DNA of 64,000 nt, taken from the NCBI RefSeq assembly GCF_000010505.1, contig NC_010729.1:1991501-2055500 (forward strand), in the 5' to 3' direction. The translations under genes and the position numbers were made by a program. How positions within the stretch are numbered: position 1 is the stretch's first letter; each line of letters starts with the position of its first letter. The notes under the pieces are model-generated. The model was given only the letters and a program-made list of their open reading frames with translations, ran no database searches and was not told the DNA's origin. Below, piece after piece: positions 56,396 to 64,000 of the stretch. Source of the stretch: Porphyromonas gingivalis ATCC 33277. Lineage in GTDB: Bacteria; Bacteroidota; Bacteroidia; Bacteroidales; Porphyromonadaceae.

Positions 56396-56922
56396 CAAAG
56401 ATTATTTTTGGAGTAGGTGAAGATGGTTTCGTCTATGGTTCGAAAGACCGGCCGGATGTCTGCCCTGTTTGTGGGAACAGGATCAAAGATGTCTACGATC
56501 TACACTATAGGCTGAACAGGAAGTCGACCTTTATGTACACGTATGACGGCTACAATATAGTATCGCAACCCTTCAAGGATTTTTGCGATGCAAATGGCTA
56601 TCCGGGGCTGTCCTTTACCGAACTAACACATTATCCCGGCTATTACTTCTTTTCTGTAGAGAATGTATTCGAACTGGATCCCGATAAGATAAACTTCAGC
56701 GGTCGTCATGATTGTTGTGGCTCTGCTGATTCTGTTTCATCTCCGCTCGACTCTAAAAAAGATAGCTTTGAAATAGAATCCAATGATTTCATCTGCCGAT
56801 CGGATGTCAGATTCGGGGATAAGGGCAAAAAGTTTTTTCTTATCATTGTCGGACTGGAGACAGAAAAAAAGATGAAGCAGTTCAGACTGAAGAAAATCTA
56901 TTATGCCAAAGTGCTAAAATGA
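56380..56922 (+). CDS. Probable cognate immunity protein
   Basis: This 180-residue protein starts 16 bp inside the 3' end of the RHS gene, the usual position of an immunity gene. It has a CPVCGNR zinc-ribbon-like pair and a further CC in the second half (GRHDCCGSADSV), with no signal peptide, so it would act in the cytoplasm as expected against a nuclease. Its first 58 bases (METVVAKIIFGVGEDGFVY) recur as the start of both downstream RHS modules. The family is not known to me by name. Confidence 0.8.
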   Translation: METVVAKIIFGVGEDGFVYGSKDRPDVCPVCGNRIKDVYDLHYRLNRKSTFMYTYDGYNIVSQPFKDFCDANGYPGLSFTELTHYPGYYFFSVENVFELDPDKINFSGRHDCCGSADSVSSPLDSKKDSFEIESNDFICRSDVRFGDKGKKFFLIIVGLETEKKMKQFRLKKIYYAKVLK

Positions 56923-56954
56923 CTTTATTAGAGAGAGGATATTCATCGTAGCAG

Positions 56955-56962
56955 TACTTTTG
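56955..56962 (+). promoter_or_regulatory. Possible -7 box for the orphan lipoprotein gene
   Basis: Plus-strand tacttttg, exact TAnnTTTG, 63 bases before the ATG at 57026. It would let the orphan immunity gene be expressed independently of the toxin. Confidence 0.45.
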
Positions 56963-57025
56963 CACTAATGGGGAATTACCAACAGATGTAATTGCATTTT
57001 GTGTTGACAAAAAAAAGAGAACAAC

Positions 57026-57501
57026 ATGAGGAAGTTATTTTTAATAGCGTGCTTAGAAATGTTTATGTTCGGCTGTTCTCCTATTCTCAAAAGTAACTCT
57101 AACGATAATAATATGAGTTTGGGACAAATACACGAACTGCAAGTGCATAATTTTTCGGAAATTCCAAAGGATTTGCTGGAAAATATAGATAAAATGGGCG
57201 TGGACAATTCGTCAATTCTCAATGAATATGAGGGGAGATATTTGAATTTTATTTTCAATATAGACCCTCAGGATTTTAATCTTGTCGGGAAAAAAGTCGG
57301 CTTTTGGGGAAACAAAATAGATTATTTCAACGACACACGCTCCACTGACCGTAATTTTAAAACCGTTGGAGGTAGTAGTCTATATATTTTGATGCTACTC
57401 AAAAAGTGGAAAATGACGGATATGATGCTACTATTACTTATTGGAATAAATTTTCACTTCCAACAGAAGAAGTCGTTAAAAGACTGAGTAAGAAGCATTA
57501 A
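57026..57501 (+). pseudogene. Orphan immunity-type lipoprotein, frameshifted in a T run
   Basis: The frame starts MRKLFLIACLEMFMFGC with lipobox FMFGC and reads well to GGSSLYI. There a run of four T (near 57388) shifts the frame and gives a 153-codon product. Adding one T restores a coherent C-terminus (FDATQKVENDGYDATITYWN, then FSLPTEEVVKRLSKKH) ending at 57501. It has no adjacent toxin, so it is an orphan immunity gene, perhaps inactive or phase-variable. A sequencing error is also possible. Confidence 0.7.
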
Positions 57502-57555
57502 GTCAGATTTTTCTTAATAAATTCCCTAACAGGCGATTACGTATTTATGAATGAC

Positions 57556-58944
57556 ATGGAAACCGTGGTGGCAAAGATTATTTTTGGAGTAGGTGAAGAC
57601 GGCTTCGTCTATGTGCGGGTCAATTTCGGACAGTGGAAGTTGCATTATATCTATCGCGATTATCAAGGCAGCGTGACGGATATTACCGATGCCTCCGGCA
57701 CGGTGGTACACCGCATGCGATACAGCCCATGGGGAAAATTACTGCATACAGATGGTACACCTTATACCCGAAGCGAAGAGTTATCCACCGACTATGACCG
57801 GCTGCTCCTGCTCGGACGGGGCTATACAGGGCACGAGTATCTTCCCTGGTTTGGATTGGTCAATATGAATGCCCGACTGTACGACCCTGCTATCGGACGC
57901 TTCCTCTCGCCGGATCCCTATGTACAGATGCCGGACTATACGCAAAGTTTCAATAGGTATGCATATTGTTTGAATAATCCGCTAACTTACACCGACCCAG
58001 ACGGCGAGTTCTGGCACTTAATTATAGGTGCGGTGATTGGAGGAGTAATAAATTGGGCAACTCACGGATTCCAATTCAATGCAAAAGGATTGGGTTATTT
58101 TGGAGTTGGAGCATTGGCGGGGACATTAGGAGCGGGCATCGGAGCAGGCATTAGTTCTGCATTGCCTATTGTGGGGCAAGCATCGGGCGGTTTTGTGGCA
58201 GGATTTTGGGGAACAAGCGCGGCAACAACGGCGACATCAAGCTTTGTTTCAGGCGCACTCGTTGGTGGTGGTGCAGGTTTTAGCAGCGGATTTACCACAG
58301 GTTTTGGAAACGCTTTGATTGACGGTAAAAACTTTGGTCAAGCTCTGGGACAGGGTGGCATTTATGGCGCAATAGGTTTAGGGTCTGGCGCACTAATTGG
58401 TGGACTTGTAGGTGGTATTAGTGCCGTAAGAGATGGGAGGGAGTTTCGGAATGGAGCAAGAATGATAGATGAACAATCTCTTGCTAACCAAAATTTGCCG
58501 TTAGTTCAACAAAGAGGAGATATGAATTGCTGTCCCGCGACAGGAGAATCAACTACAGGTGTTTCACAAGATACATACCGAAAAATAATTGGAGGAGATC
58601 CTAATAAAGATCATGTAACAATGGCGCAATTTAATGACGCTATCCAATTAGAAACTGGGAGGAAGGTTTCTCCATACCTTAAGACTTTACCTACAGACAA
58701 AACAGGAGCAGAACAAGTGGCAGGTATGATGAATAGAGGTAATAATTTTTATTTAGGTTCTACTACAGCGGGACAACCGATAGGACACGTAACGGCTTTG
58801 AACAGTGTATCAGTACGGACTTTCCAAAAAATATCAGGGGACATATACTATAAAGTTGTTTATCAGGTGATGGATCCTGCGCGAGGTGCATATAGAATCA
58901 TAGGAGCAAATTCTATGAATATCGTAGTGCGAATCTATCCTTAA
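57556..58944 (+). CDS. Short RHS module 2 with papain-like toxin tip
   Basis: The ORF opens with METVVAKIIFGVGEDGFVY, identical in origin to the start of the immunity gene at 56380, and changes at cgtctatg (57606-57613) into the RHS core (VRVNFGQWKLHYIYRDYQGS to RFLSPDPYVQMPDYT). A Gly/Ala-rich pre-tip follows and then a new tip with a cysteine block (GDMNCCPATGE) and a histidine (GQPIGHVTALNSV), compatible with a papain-like peptidase. At 462 residues it lacks the signal peptide, FG-GAP and most repeats, so it is a silent or donor cassette unless recombined onto the main gene. The ORF could also start three codons upstream (57547). Confidence 0.88.
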   Translation: METVVAKIIFGVGEDGFVYVRVNFGQWKLHYIYRDYQGSVTDITDASGTVVHRMRYSPWGKLLHTDGTPYTRSEELSTDYDRLLLLGRGYTGHEYLPWFGLVNMNARLYDPAIGRFLSPDPYVQMPDYTQSFNRYAYCLNNPLTYTDPDGEFWHLIIGAVIGGVINWATHGFQFNAKGLGYFGVGALAGTLGAGIGAGISSALPIVGQASGGFVAGFWGTSAATTATSSFVSGALVGGGAGFSSGFTTGFGNALIDGKNFGQALGQGGIYGAIGLGSGALIGGLVGGISAVRDGREFRNGARMIDEQSLANQNLPLVQQRGDMNCCPATGESTTGVSQDTYRKIIGGDPNKDHVTMAQFNDAIQLETGRKVSPYLKTLPTDKTGAEQVAGMMNRGNNFYLGSTTAGQPIGHVTALNSVSVRTFQKISGDIYYKVVYQVMDPARGAYRIIGANSMNIVVRIYP

Positions 58945-58960
58945 AAAAGCGCACAATTTC

Positions 58961-59561
58961 ATGGCAAAGAAACTATTTTTTTGGGGGGGGCAACATTGTT
59001 ATTTTTTAGCGTGTCTGCACTTTCACAAAACATATTGACGGACATAAGCAAATACGACTTGAATAAAATAGAAAAACGGACGATTAAAAAAGTCGTAAGC
59101 TCTTAAAAACAGAAAAAGAGCGAAAGCTTTTTGCCTTCACGTATTTTGCAATAGGATTATCGGATTTTTCTTCTAAAAAAAACGGCGATATCGACAATTT
59201 TCTCAAGAATTTCAAATTATCAAGCAAAGCGAACAGTATTGCCGATGATTTTTTCGAAAACTTTAAACTCTATGATTACAGATGCTACGTATACGACGAC
59301 TCGTTGAATATAATTGCGATGGCAATGAAAACAAATGTATTCCTTTTTGGCAGCACAACGCCAGACAGTAGATATATTGAGTATATAACAAGAATAAATC
59401 CTGAATACACATTTGAATACATATTTTACCCAGGATCATGCTGCATGTATTTTTGTTACAAAAATGGTGAAATTATAATTGTTCGTTTGTCTGATGATGG
59501 CGAAAATATTATTTCTTATCCTTTATCAGATTCAAAGCAAGTAGAGAAAAATGCGTCTTGA
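58961..59561 (+). pseudogene. Broken immunity gene with two homopolymer frameshifts
   Basis: A signal-peptide-like start (MAKKLFF...) meets a T7-G8 tract at 58976-58990, after which the sense continues in another frame (ATLLFFSVSALSQNILTDIS). A second shift occurs near an A6 run at about 59090-59098, and from there the frame is open to 59561 (KTEKERKLFAFTYFAIGLSD ... DDGENIISYPLSDSKQVEKN). One extra base in each run would restore a protein of about 200 residues. It lies 16 bp after the module 2 toxin, so it is its presumed immunity gene. Confidence 0.72.
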
Positions 59562-59882
59562 CGAAATCTTTGACACAGCTTGCGAAATGAATGAGATTGA
59601 ATAAAAGCATCCCCTTCAGGGGAAAGGATATGATTTGAGGAAATTAAAGGATGTGGTGATGACACATAATCTGTAGATATTGCTCTTGAGAAACAAGAAG
59701 CACTTAGGCTTCTTGAACTATATTACAACTTGGGGATTCCTGTATTAGGGGGCGATGTCTTTTATTTAAAAGATGATGGCTAAGTTGATTGGACTTATGA
59801 CAATTGGTATATTGATCGATTGGAAAACGAGAGCGATATTCAATTTTTAAAAAGAAGCATGGAGGAATCTCAATCTATATAA
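59551..59882 (+). pseudogene. Relic of an Imm40-like immunity gene
   Basis: An ATG overlapping the previous stop opens MRLDEIFDTACEMNEIE and soon hits a stop. In another frame the sense resumes as DIALEKQEALRLLELYYNLG, VLGGDVFYLKDDG, stop, VDWTYDNWYIDRLENESDIQ and so on to 59882. The GGDVFYLK and DNWYID elements recall the Imm40 family. With at least one frameshift and one nonsense codon, this is decayed. Confidence 0.65.
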
Positions 59883-60195
59883 ATAATTATAATAATACTT
59901 ATTTTAGGAATGCATATTTTTTATTTGACATTGTATGCCAAACGGGTACAGATCGGTAATTGCTACTGCAATAGATCGACAAATATGGCTGCATTATTAA
60001 GTTTAGGTCCAACATCAGCAGGCGGTTCTATTCTTCTCTTATAAGAAACGAGATTGTGCGCAAATAAAAAACAACAAATAAGAGGTTTTGATTCAAAGAG
60101 AGGGGAATACTATAAAGCATAATCATGTCCGACTTCAGTGCATTGCTGTTGGAAGCGGCAGAGAATGGTATTGCCTTCTAAATAATTATAAAAAA
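59883..60195. other. AT-rich spacer, possible toxin-tail debris
   Basis: No intact gene. A short frame near 60088-60180 reads KAHNHVRLQ-like text of the kind found at RHS tips (GFDSKRGEYYK then HNH), possibly the last codons of a lost toxin cassette. The evidence is weak. Confidence 0.3.
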
Positions 60196-60861
60196 ATGAA
60201 GTTACATATTTATTCGTTCATTATCTCATGCCTATTGCTTTTGAGTTGCAATTCGAAAGCGGAAAAAGATAATTTTAATAAGCAAGTACGACAATTAAAC
60301 GACAGTGCTGTTGCAATCGGCTCATTGGGAGACACTGCAAAAATCATGGTTGCAATCGAATTATTGAATAAGGTCATTGCCATGAAGCCTGATTACTATT
60401 CGGCTTACTGGAATAAGTTGGCATTTCAATATCGTTTAGGATTAATGGATGATGCTTTTGCCACATTAAAATCAATGGAACGAATTAATCCTGAAAATCC
60501 TGACTTAAAAACAATGCTTGGTGCCTTTCTCGAACAAAATAAAAAAGATTCAACACGAGCAATGATAAAATACAAGGAGGCAGATTTATTGTATAAAAAT
60601 ATTCTTGACACTATTAGCCCCAATTGCTTATCATATCAGTCTACAATGATTAATTATATATTGAATCTCAAATTATTGGGCGAAAACTTTGACGCAGACA
60701 GTATTCTATACTCACCCACTCAAAACGACTATTATGGCAAGGAAGAGATATATGAAGCATTTAAGCAATTCGCAGAAAACAATCTTATGAAAAAGACACG
60801 AGAAGAATTGGTTAAAATGGTCTCGCTATCGGGCGGAGGGGATACACTCTTAGTCAACTAA
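60196..60861 (+). CDS. Lipoprotein with tetratricopeptide-like repeats, possible immunity protein
   Basis: The start at 60196 gives a lipoprotein signal peptide (MKLHIYSFIISCLLLLSCNS, lipobox LLSC). The 221-residue product has TPR-like helical pairs (AIELLNKVIAMKPDYYSAYW, AFATLKSMERINPENPDLKT). It lies between RHS modules and probably protects the periplasm against a toxin tip that is no longer present, or against module 3. No family with a known target was recognised. Confidence 0.72.
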   Translation: MKLHIYSFIISCLLLLSCNSKAEKDNFNKQVRQLNDSAVAIGSLGDTAKIMVAIELLNKVIAMKPDYYSAYWNKLAFQYRLGLMDDAFATLKSMERINPENPDLKTMLGAFLEQNKKDSTRAMIKYKEADLLYKNILDTISPNCLSYQSTMINYILNLKLLGENFDADSILYSPTQNDYYGKEEIYEAFKQFAENNLMKKTREELVKMVSLSGGGDTLLVN

Positions 60862-60973
60862 AACCTCTTTATTTGAAATATTCAGAGCACCCAATAATTT
60901 CCCCGGAAATCATTTGTGTGTAATTTGTTTATAATTATATCTGCAGACAAATAATTACGCTTCTATGAATGAA

Positions 60974-62594
60974 ATGGAAACCGTTGTAGCAAAGATTATT
61001 TTTGGAGTAGATGAAGATGGTTTCGTCTATGTGCGGGTCAATTCCGGACAGTGGAAGTTGCATTATATCTATCGCGATTATCAAGGCAGCGTGACGGATA
61101 TTACCGATGCCTCCGGCACGGTGGCACACCGCATGCGATACAGCCCATGGGGAAAATTACTGCATACGGATGGTACACCTTATACCCGAAGCGAAGAGTT
61201 GTCCACCGACTATGACCGGCTTCTCTTCCTTACGCCAGTTCGATTTAAGCGAACATACCATAAAAATAACAAGTAGCTGTAAATCATACTCTTTTGTGAT
61301 TCTCCGGCTGCATAATGATCGGGAAGAAGGGGCGGCTTCCAAGTCATTGGGCTTCAGATGTAGATAAAAAGCCATCTGAAAGCAATATAAGTGTCTGAAA
61401 AACACTGTGTGGAAAATAAAACACACTAATAACCAATGTGTTGTGCCATTCCTTTATATCGAACTCACGTTCTTCCTTGGACGGGGTTATACAGGGCACG
61501 AGTATCTTCCCTGGTTTGGATTGGTCAATATGAATGCCCGACTGTACGACCCTGCTATCGGACGCTTCCTCTCGCCGGATCCCTATGTGCAAATGCCGGA
61601 CTTCTCTCAAAACTTCAACCGCTACTCCTATTGTCTGAATAATCCGCTGGTGTATGTGGATGAAAATGGGGAGTTTATTCATCTTATTATTGGTGCTGTA
61701 GTTGGAGGAGTTGCAAACGTTATTTCAAACTGGGAAATGATAAAAGCAAAAGGATTCTGGACAGGATTAGGTTATTTTGGAGTGGGTGCGGCAGTTGGCG
61801 CAGGATCAGCCGCGTTAGGCGGCTGGATTGCTGGGGTTACCCAAAGTGCTGGTATTATTACAGGTGCGGCGGTTGGCGCAGGTACGGGTGCAGTTACAGG
61901 TGCAGCATCAAGTGTAACCTTAAATGGACTGAATAATGTAATAGGCGGACAAAACTTTTGGAATGGCTGGCAACAAAGCGCAATTTCGGGCGCAATAGGC
62001 GGCATTTCGGGCGGTATTGCAGGTGGCATGAAAGGTTACGAACTTGCAAAAGAAGGCGGAAAAAATATGTGGTGGGGTGGTGATGTCAAACACGGCAGAA
62101 CACAATGGTCATTCTTTACTACCGAAAAACCATACGAAACCATTAGTTGGGATATAAAAAATGTTAGCTCAAAGAGTTTAAACGATTGCGTACCGACTTC
62201 TTTTGCAGAGGCTGATGATTATTTTGGAGGCAACACTACTTATGAGCAATATAATACTACTACTAATTATCAGCAAGATGTTGGAGTAATGGCTTCAAAT
62301 TGCCCAAACGCTTACGGAAGAGTTCTTTCTAAACAGTTTACTGGCGCATCAATGCCTGACCCTGTTTCGGTACTTGCAGACCCCCAGCAAGTATTAAGCA
62401 TAAAAAAATCGGGCAATTTAATTCATACAAATATGCCACATAGTGGTGGTATGGGGCACGTAGATAATTTACGCTCAAAAAAATACTATCATTCAGGAAA
62501 AGTTGTAATGAATTTCAGGATAGGAAGTTATAGATTGTCTTCTGTAAATGGCAATTGGTGGTTCTATACATTAAACGGATTGAAGCAATTATGA
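60974..62594 (+). pseudogene. RHS module 3 with papain-like tip, split by MITE239
   Basis: It begins as module 2 does (METVVAKIIFGVDEDGFVY, then the RHS core from 61024), is interrupted at 61231 by MITE239 and resumes at 61479. Removing the element and one target copy restores one frame of 458 codons. The tip after the core has a Gly-rich pre-tip, then KSLNDCVPTSFAEADDYFGG and HSGGMGHVDNLRSKKYY, a Cys...His pair as in papain/C39-like peptidases. A GTG at 61407 inside the MITE opens a frame through the 3' half, so a truncated product remains possible. The immunity gene overlaps the end. Confidence 0.88.
61224..61478. mobile_element. MITE239 copy 2 with 8-bp target duplication
   Basis: The element is 61232-61470 (239 bp), nearly identical to 8234-8472, flanked by tcttcctt at 61224-61231 and 61471-61478. 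The uninterrupted site is seen in the main RHS gene (ttctcttccttggacggggt near 55311), which proves the insertion point. Duplication lengths of 7 and 8 bp at the two sites suggest slight flexibility. Confidence 0.95.
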
Positions 62595-63289
62595 AGAAGA
62601 TGTTTTTATTTCTATTGCTAAGTGCTATGTTTGTTCCTGTTTCAGACAGTCAAACTTTAATTCAACAGATTGAAAATGCATACAACACTCTTGATTCTGT
62701 TTCCTATATTGAAGATATAATATTATCATATAGAGGTGATTGGGTGATAAGGTATAAAGGATATGAAGAAAGAGTAGATGGATTAACTGCACTTAATTAT
62801 TTTGATTCTATTCCAAGACAAAAACAAATCATTGACAGCCTTTGGGAAAATCTAACGCTTCGTTCAAAAACTACGATAGAAGAACAAATCAATGAATTTA
62901 GCGATATAGTAAGAGCAACAACACCTGTCTATATTTTGAATTTAATACCGCAAGACAAACAAACATTACAAGTAGACACAGGGAAATTACCCTTTAATCT
63001 TTTCTATTTAGGCAAACACTCAAAAAATAATTTTTATGTATTTGTCCATAACGGAGAATATGCTTATGGCCAAGATACCTATCCTACTGTTTCAAGGCCA
63101 ATAGGTAAGAATATTCGCAAAGTGCTTCGTAAAATTATGCGGAAACAGCCCAAATATTTATTGTTCTGTCCAGAATTGGAAGAGATGAATACAATCCTTT
63201 ATGTACTAAATGACAAGATATATGTTTACAGAGTTGCACAAATGAAAGAATACGAGTTGAGCGATTATTTTAAACACTTCCCTCATTGA
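62591..63289 (+). CDS. Probable periplasmic immunity protein of module 3
   Basis: The ATG at 62591 overlaps the toxin stop by 4 bp. The 232-residue protein has a signal peptide (MKKMFLFLLLSAMFVPVSDS) and no lipobox, so it should be periplasmic. Its body has YIEDIILSYRGDWVIRYKGY, TPVYILNLIPQDKQTLQVDT and KYLLFCPELEEMNTILYVLN. I do not recognise the family. The reading frame is intact although the toxin is split by MITE239, so protection may persist without attack. Confidence 0.82.
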   Translation: MKKMFLFLLLSAMFVPVSDSQTLIQQIENAYNTLDSVSYIEDIILSYRGDWVIRYKGYEERVDGLTALNYFDSIPRQKQIIDSLWENLTLRSKTTIEEQINEFSDIVRATTPVYILNLIPQDKQTLQVDTGKLPFNLFYLGKHSKNNFYVFVHNGEYAYGQDTYPTVSRPIGKNIRKVLRKIMRKQPKYLLFCPELEEMNTILYVLNDKIYVYRVAQMKEYELSDYFKHFPH

Positions 63290-63546
63290 AATTGTAGTAT
63301 ACCTCAAAGGAGGGGATTGTTCGAGGTTGCGCTATTTTGGGACTTTATATGTTTTTACTCTGTCTCAAAAAAAAGAATCAGGTGGTTATGGTGCTGCAGT
63401 CGTATACGAAAGCTAGAAGTTGAATACCACGCAGGAAGTAACGAAAAAATCAAAAACAACACAAAAAAACAGAATCGGGGACTAGAGCCGGGGGCATAGG
63501 GAATGGTTATTTTCCCACTCATGGGGATTTCCTGCGCCAAAAGCTA
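63290..63546. other. Spacer, possible toxin-tail debris
   Basis: The 60-codon ORF at 63317 shows no domain. A few frames (QKKESGGYGAAVVYES) look like the last residues of a lost RHS tip. I see no gene. Confidence 0.3.
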
Positions 63547-63554
63547 TATCTTTG
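63547..63554 (+). promoter_or_regulatory. -7 box for metK
   Basis: Plus-strand tatctttg, exact TAnnTTTG. It gives a leader of about 155 bases before the metK ATG, long enough to hold the riboswitch-like element at 63570. Confidence 0.6.
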
Positions 63555-63567
63555 TAATGAACCAATC

Positions 63568-63622
63568 AGCGTGGAAGGATTTGTAATGCTTGCAACCACG
63601 AGAAAAAATGCTAAAACATTTC
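63568..63622 (+). promoter_or_regulatory. Candidate SAM-II-like riboswitch in the metK leader
   Basis: A 5-bp stem cgtgg (63570-63574)/ccacg (63596-63600) encloses a 21-base loop ending in ttgcaa. A 9-base linker leads to gctaaa (63610-63615) and catt (63617-63620), which can pair with aatg in the loop to form the pseudoknot. The loop-stem order TTGCAA-P1-linker-GCTAAA is that of SAM-II. The match is by eye and the pseudoknot is short. Confidence 0.5.
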
Positions 63623-63712
63623 TTCTTAGAAAGCTCTTCGACAGCTATTCTCCAATGGAGTGTGCAAGCCCTTCTGTGCGAAGGAAGTTTTACAAATTAA
63701 AAGCATAAAGAT

Positions 63713-64000
63713 ATGAGCTATCTATTCACATCCGAATCGGTGTCGGAGGGTCATCCTGACAAAGTATCCGACCAAATATCCGATGCCATCCTCGACCAAT
63801 TTCTGGCTACCGACCCCGACTCCAAAGTGGCCTGCGAGACACTCGTAACCACCGGACAGGTAGTTTTGGCCGGCGAAGTCAAAAGTCGCTCTTATGTAGA
63901 TGTACAGGAGACAGCGCGTCGTGTCATAGAAAAAATCGGCTACACTAAAAGCGAATACGGCTTCGATGCTCGCAGCTGTGGGATCTTCTCCAGCATTCAC
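63713..64000 (+). CDS. metK: S-adenosylmethionine synthetase (5' end only)
   Basis: The first 96 codons read [20 protein letters not shown], the standard MetK N-terminus with the ATP-binding GHPDK motif, continuing [36 protein letters not shown]. The gene runs off the right edge. MetK makes SAM from methionine and ATP. The long leader with a SAM-II-like element suggests feedback control by its product. Confidence 0.97.
   Translation, partial: MSYLFTSESVSEGHPDKVSDQISDAILDQFLATDPDSKVACETLVTTGQVVLAGEVKSRSYVDVQETARRVIEKIGYTKSEYGFDARSCGIFSSIH

Noticed and set aside
63317-63499. 60-codon ORF before metK
   Set aside because: No domain and low-complexity lysine/asparagine tail; possibly toxin debris, not a gene.

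Overview
The window is a chromosomal segment of a Bacteroidota bacterium, almost certainly Porphyromonas gingivalis or a very close relative. The basis is the mix of families (type IX secretion sorting domain, Mfa/fimbrillin-like lipoprotein, DUF2023-flavodoxin pair, glycine-lipid acyltransferases, DUF3943, DUF4835), promoters of the Bacteroidota -7 type (TAnnTTTG), and two copies of a 239-bp MITE whose length matches the P. gingivalis element I remember as MITE239. No rRNA, tRNA or CRISPR array was recognised. The species call is my recognition, not a database result.

Layout. 1-1730: truncated CPA2 cation/proton antiporter. 1731-2492: repeat-rich spacer, then a small I69/Spi-like ORF. 2493-7349: DUF3943 outer-membrane-type protein, an M3 peptidyl-dipeptidase and, convergent to it, a secreted C1 cysteine peptidase. 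7350-8800: gene-free stretch with eight tandem 23-bp repeats and an intact MITE239. 8800-20907 (minus strand): housekeeping block ridA, rlmB, recN, DUF4835, coaBC, dnaQ-type exonuclease, dnaN, 5-formyl-THF cyclo-ligase, S41 protease, dCMP deaminase, DUF2023, flavodoxin, glycerate kinase. 21147-26459 (minus): an accessory island with a DUF4143 AAA ATPase, a relic of the glycerate kinase gene, a small membrane protein and a 1125-residue LRR-Roc-TIR protein. 26460-29068: spacer with a small transcription unit and a 22-bp repeat element, then an ICMT-like enzyme and a methyltransferase. 29069-34983 (minus): urocanate hydratase, yraN, the putative glycine-lipid genes glsB/glsA, and nhaA. 35114-40152 (plus): cysS, patatin, glycosyltransferase, fimbrillin-like lipoprotein. 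40153-40971: decayed DNA with an acetyltransferase relic and an inverted-repeat-bounded element. 40972-46539 (minus): alpha-L-fucosidase, ppk1, hflX. 46618-49066 (plus): mnmH, a YedF-like protein and a lipoprotein. 49067-49667: terminator and second copy of the dispersed repeat element. 49668-63289 (plus): RHS polymorphic-toxin locus. 63713-64000: 5' end of metK, preceded by a candidate SAM-II riboswitch.

Two systems stand out. The first is the LRR-Roc-TIR protein with its overlapping membrane-protein partner. Its upstream region is a degraded copy of the control region and first codons of the neighbouring AAA ATPase gene, which suggests assembly by duplication and replacement. It looks like a TIR-effector immune module. 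The second is the RHS array. A complete Sec-exported RHS protein with a nuclease-like tip and its presumed immunity gene is followed by two shortened modules, each beginning with the first 58 bases of the immunity gene fused at an 8-bp shared word to the RHS core and carrying a new papain-like tip. Orphan and broken immunity genes lie between them. The last module is split by MITE239 with an 8-bp target duplication.
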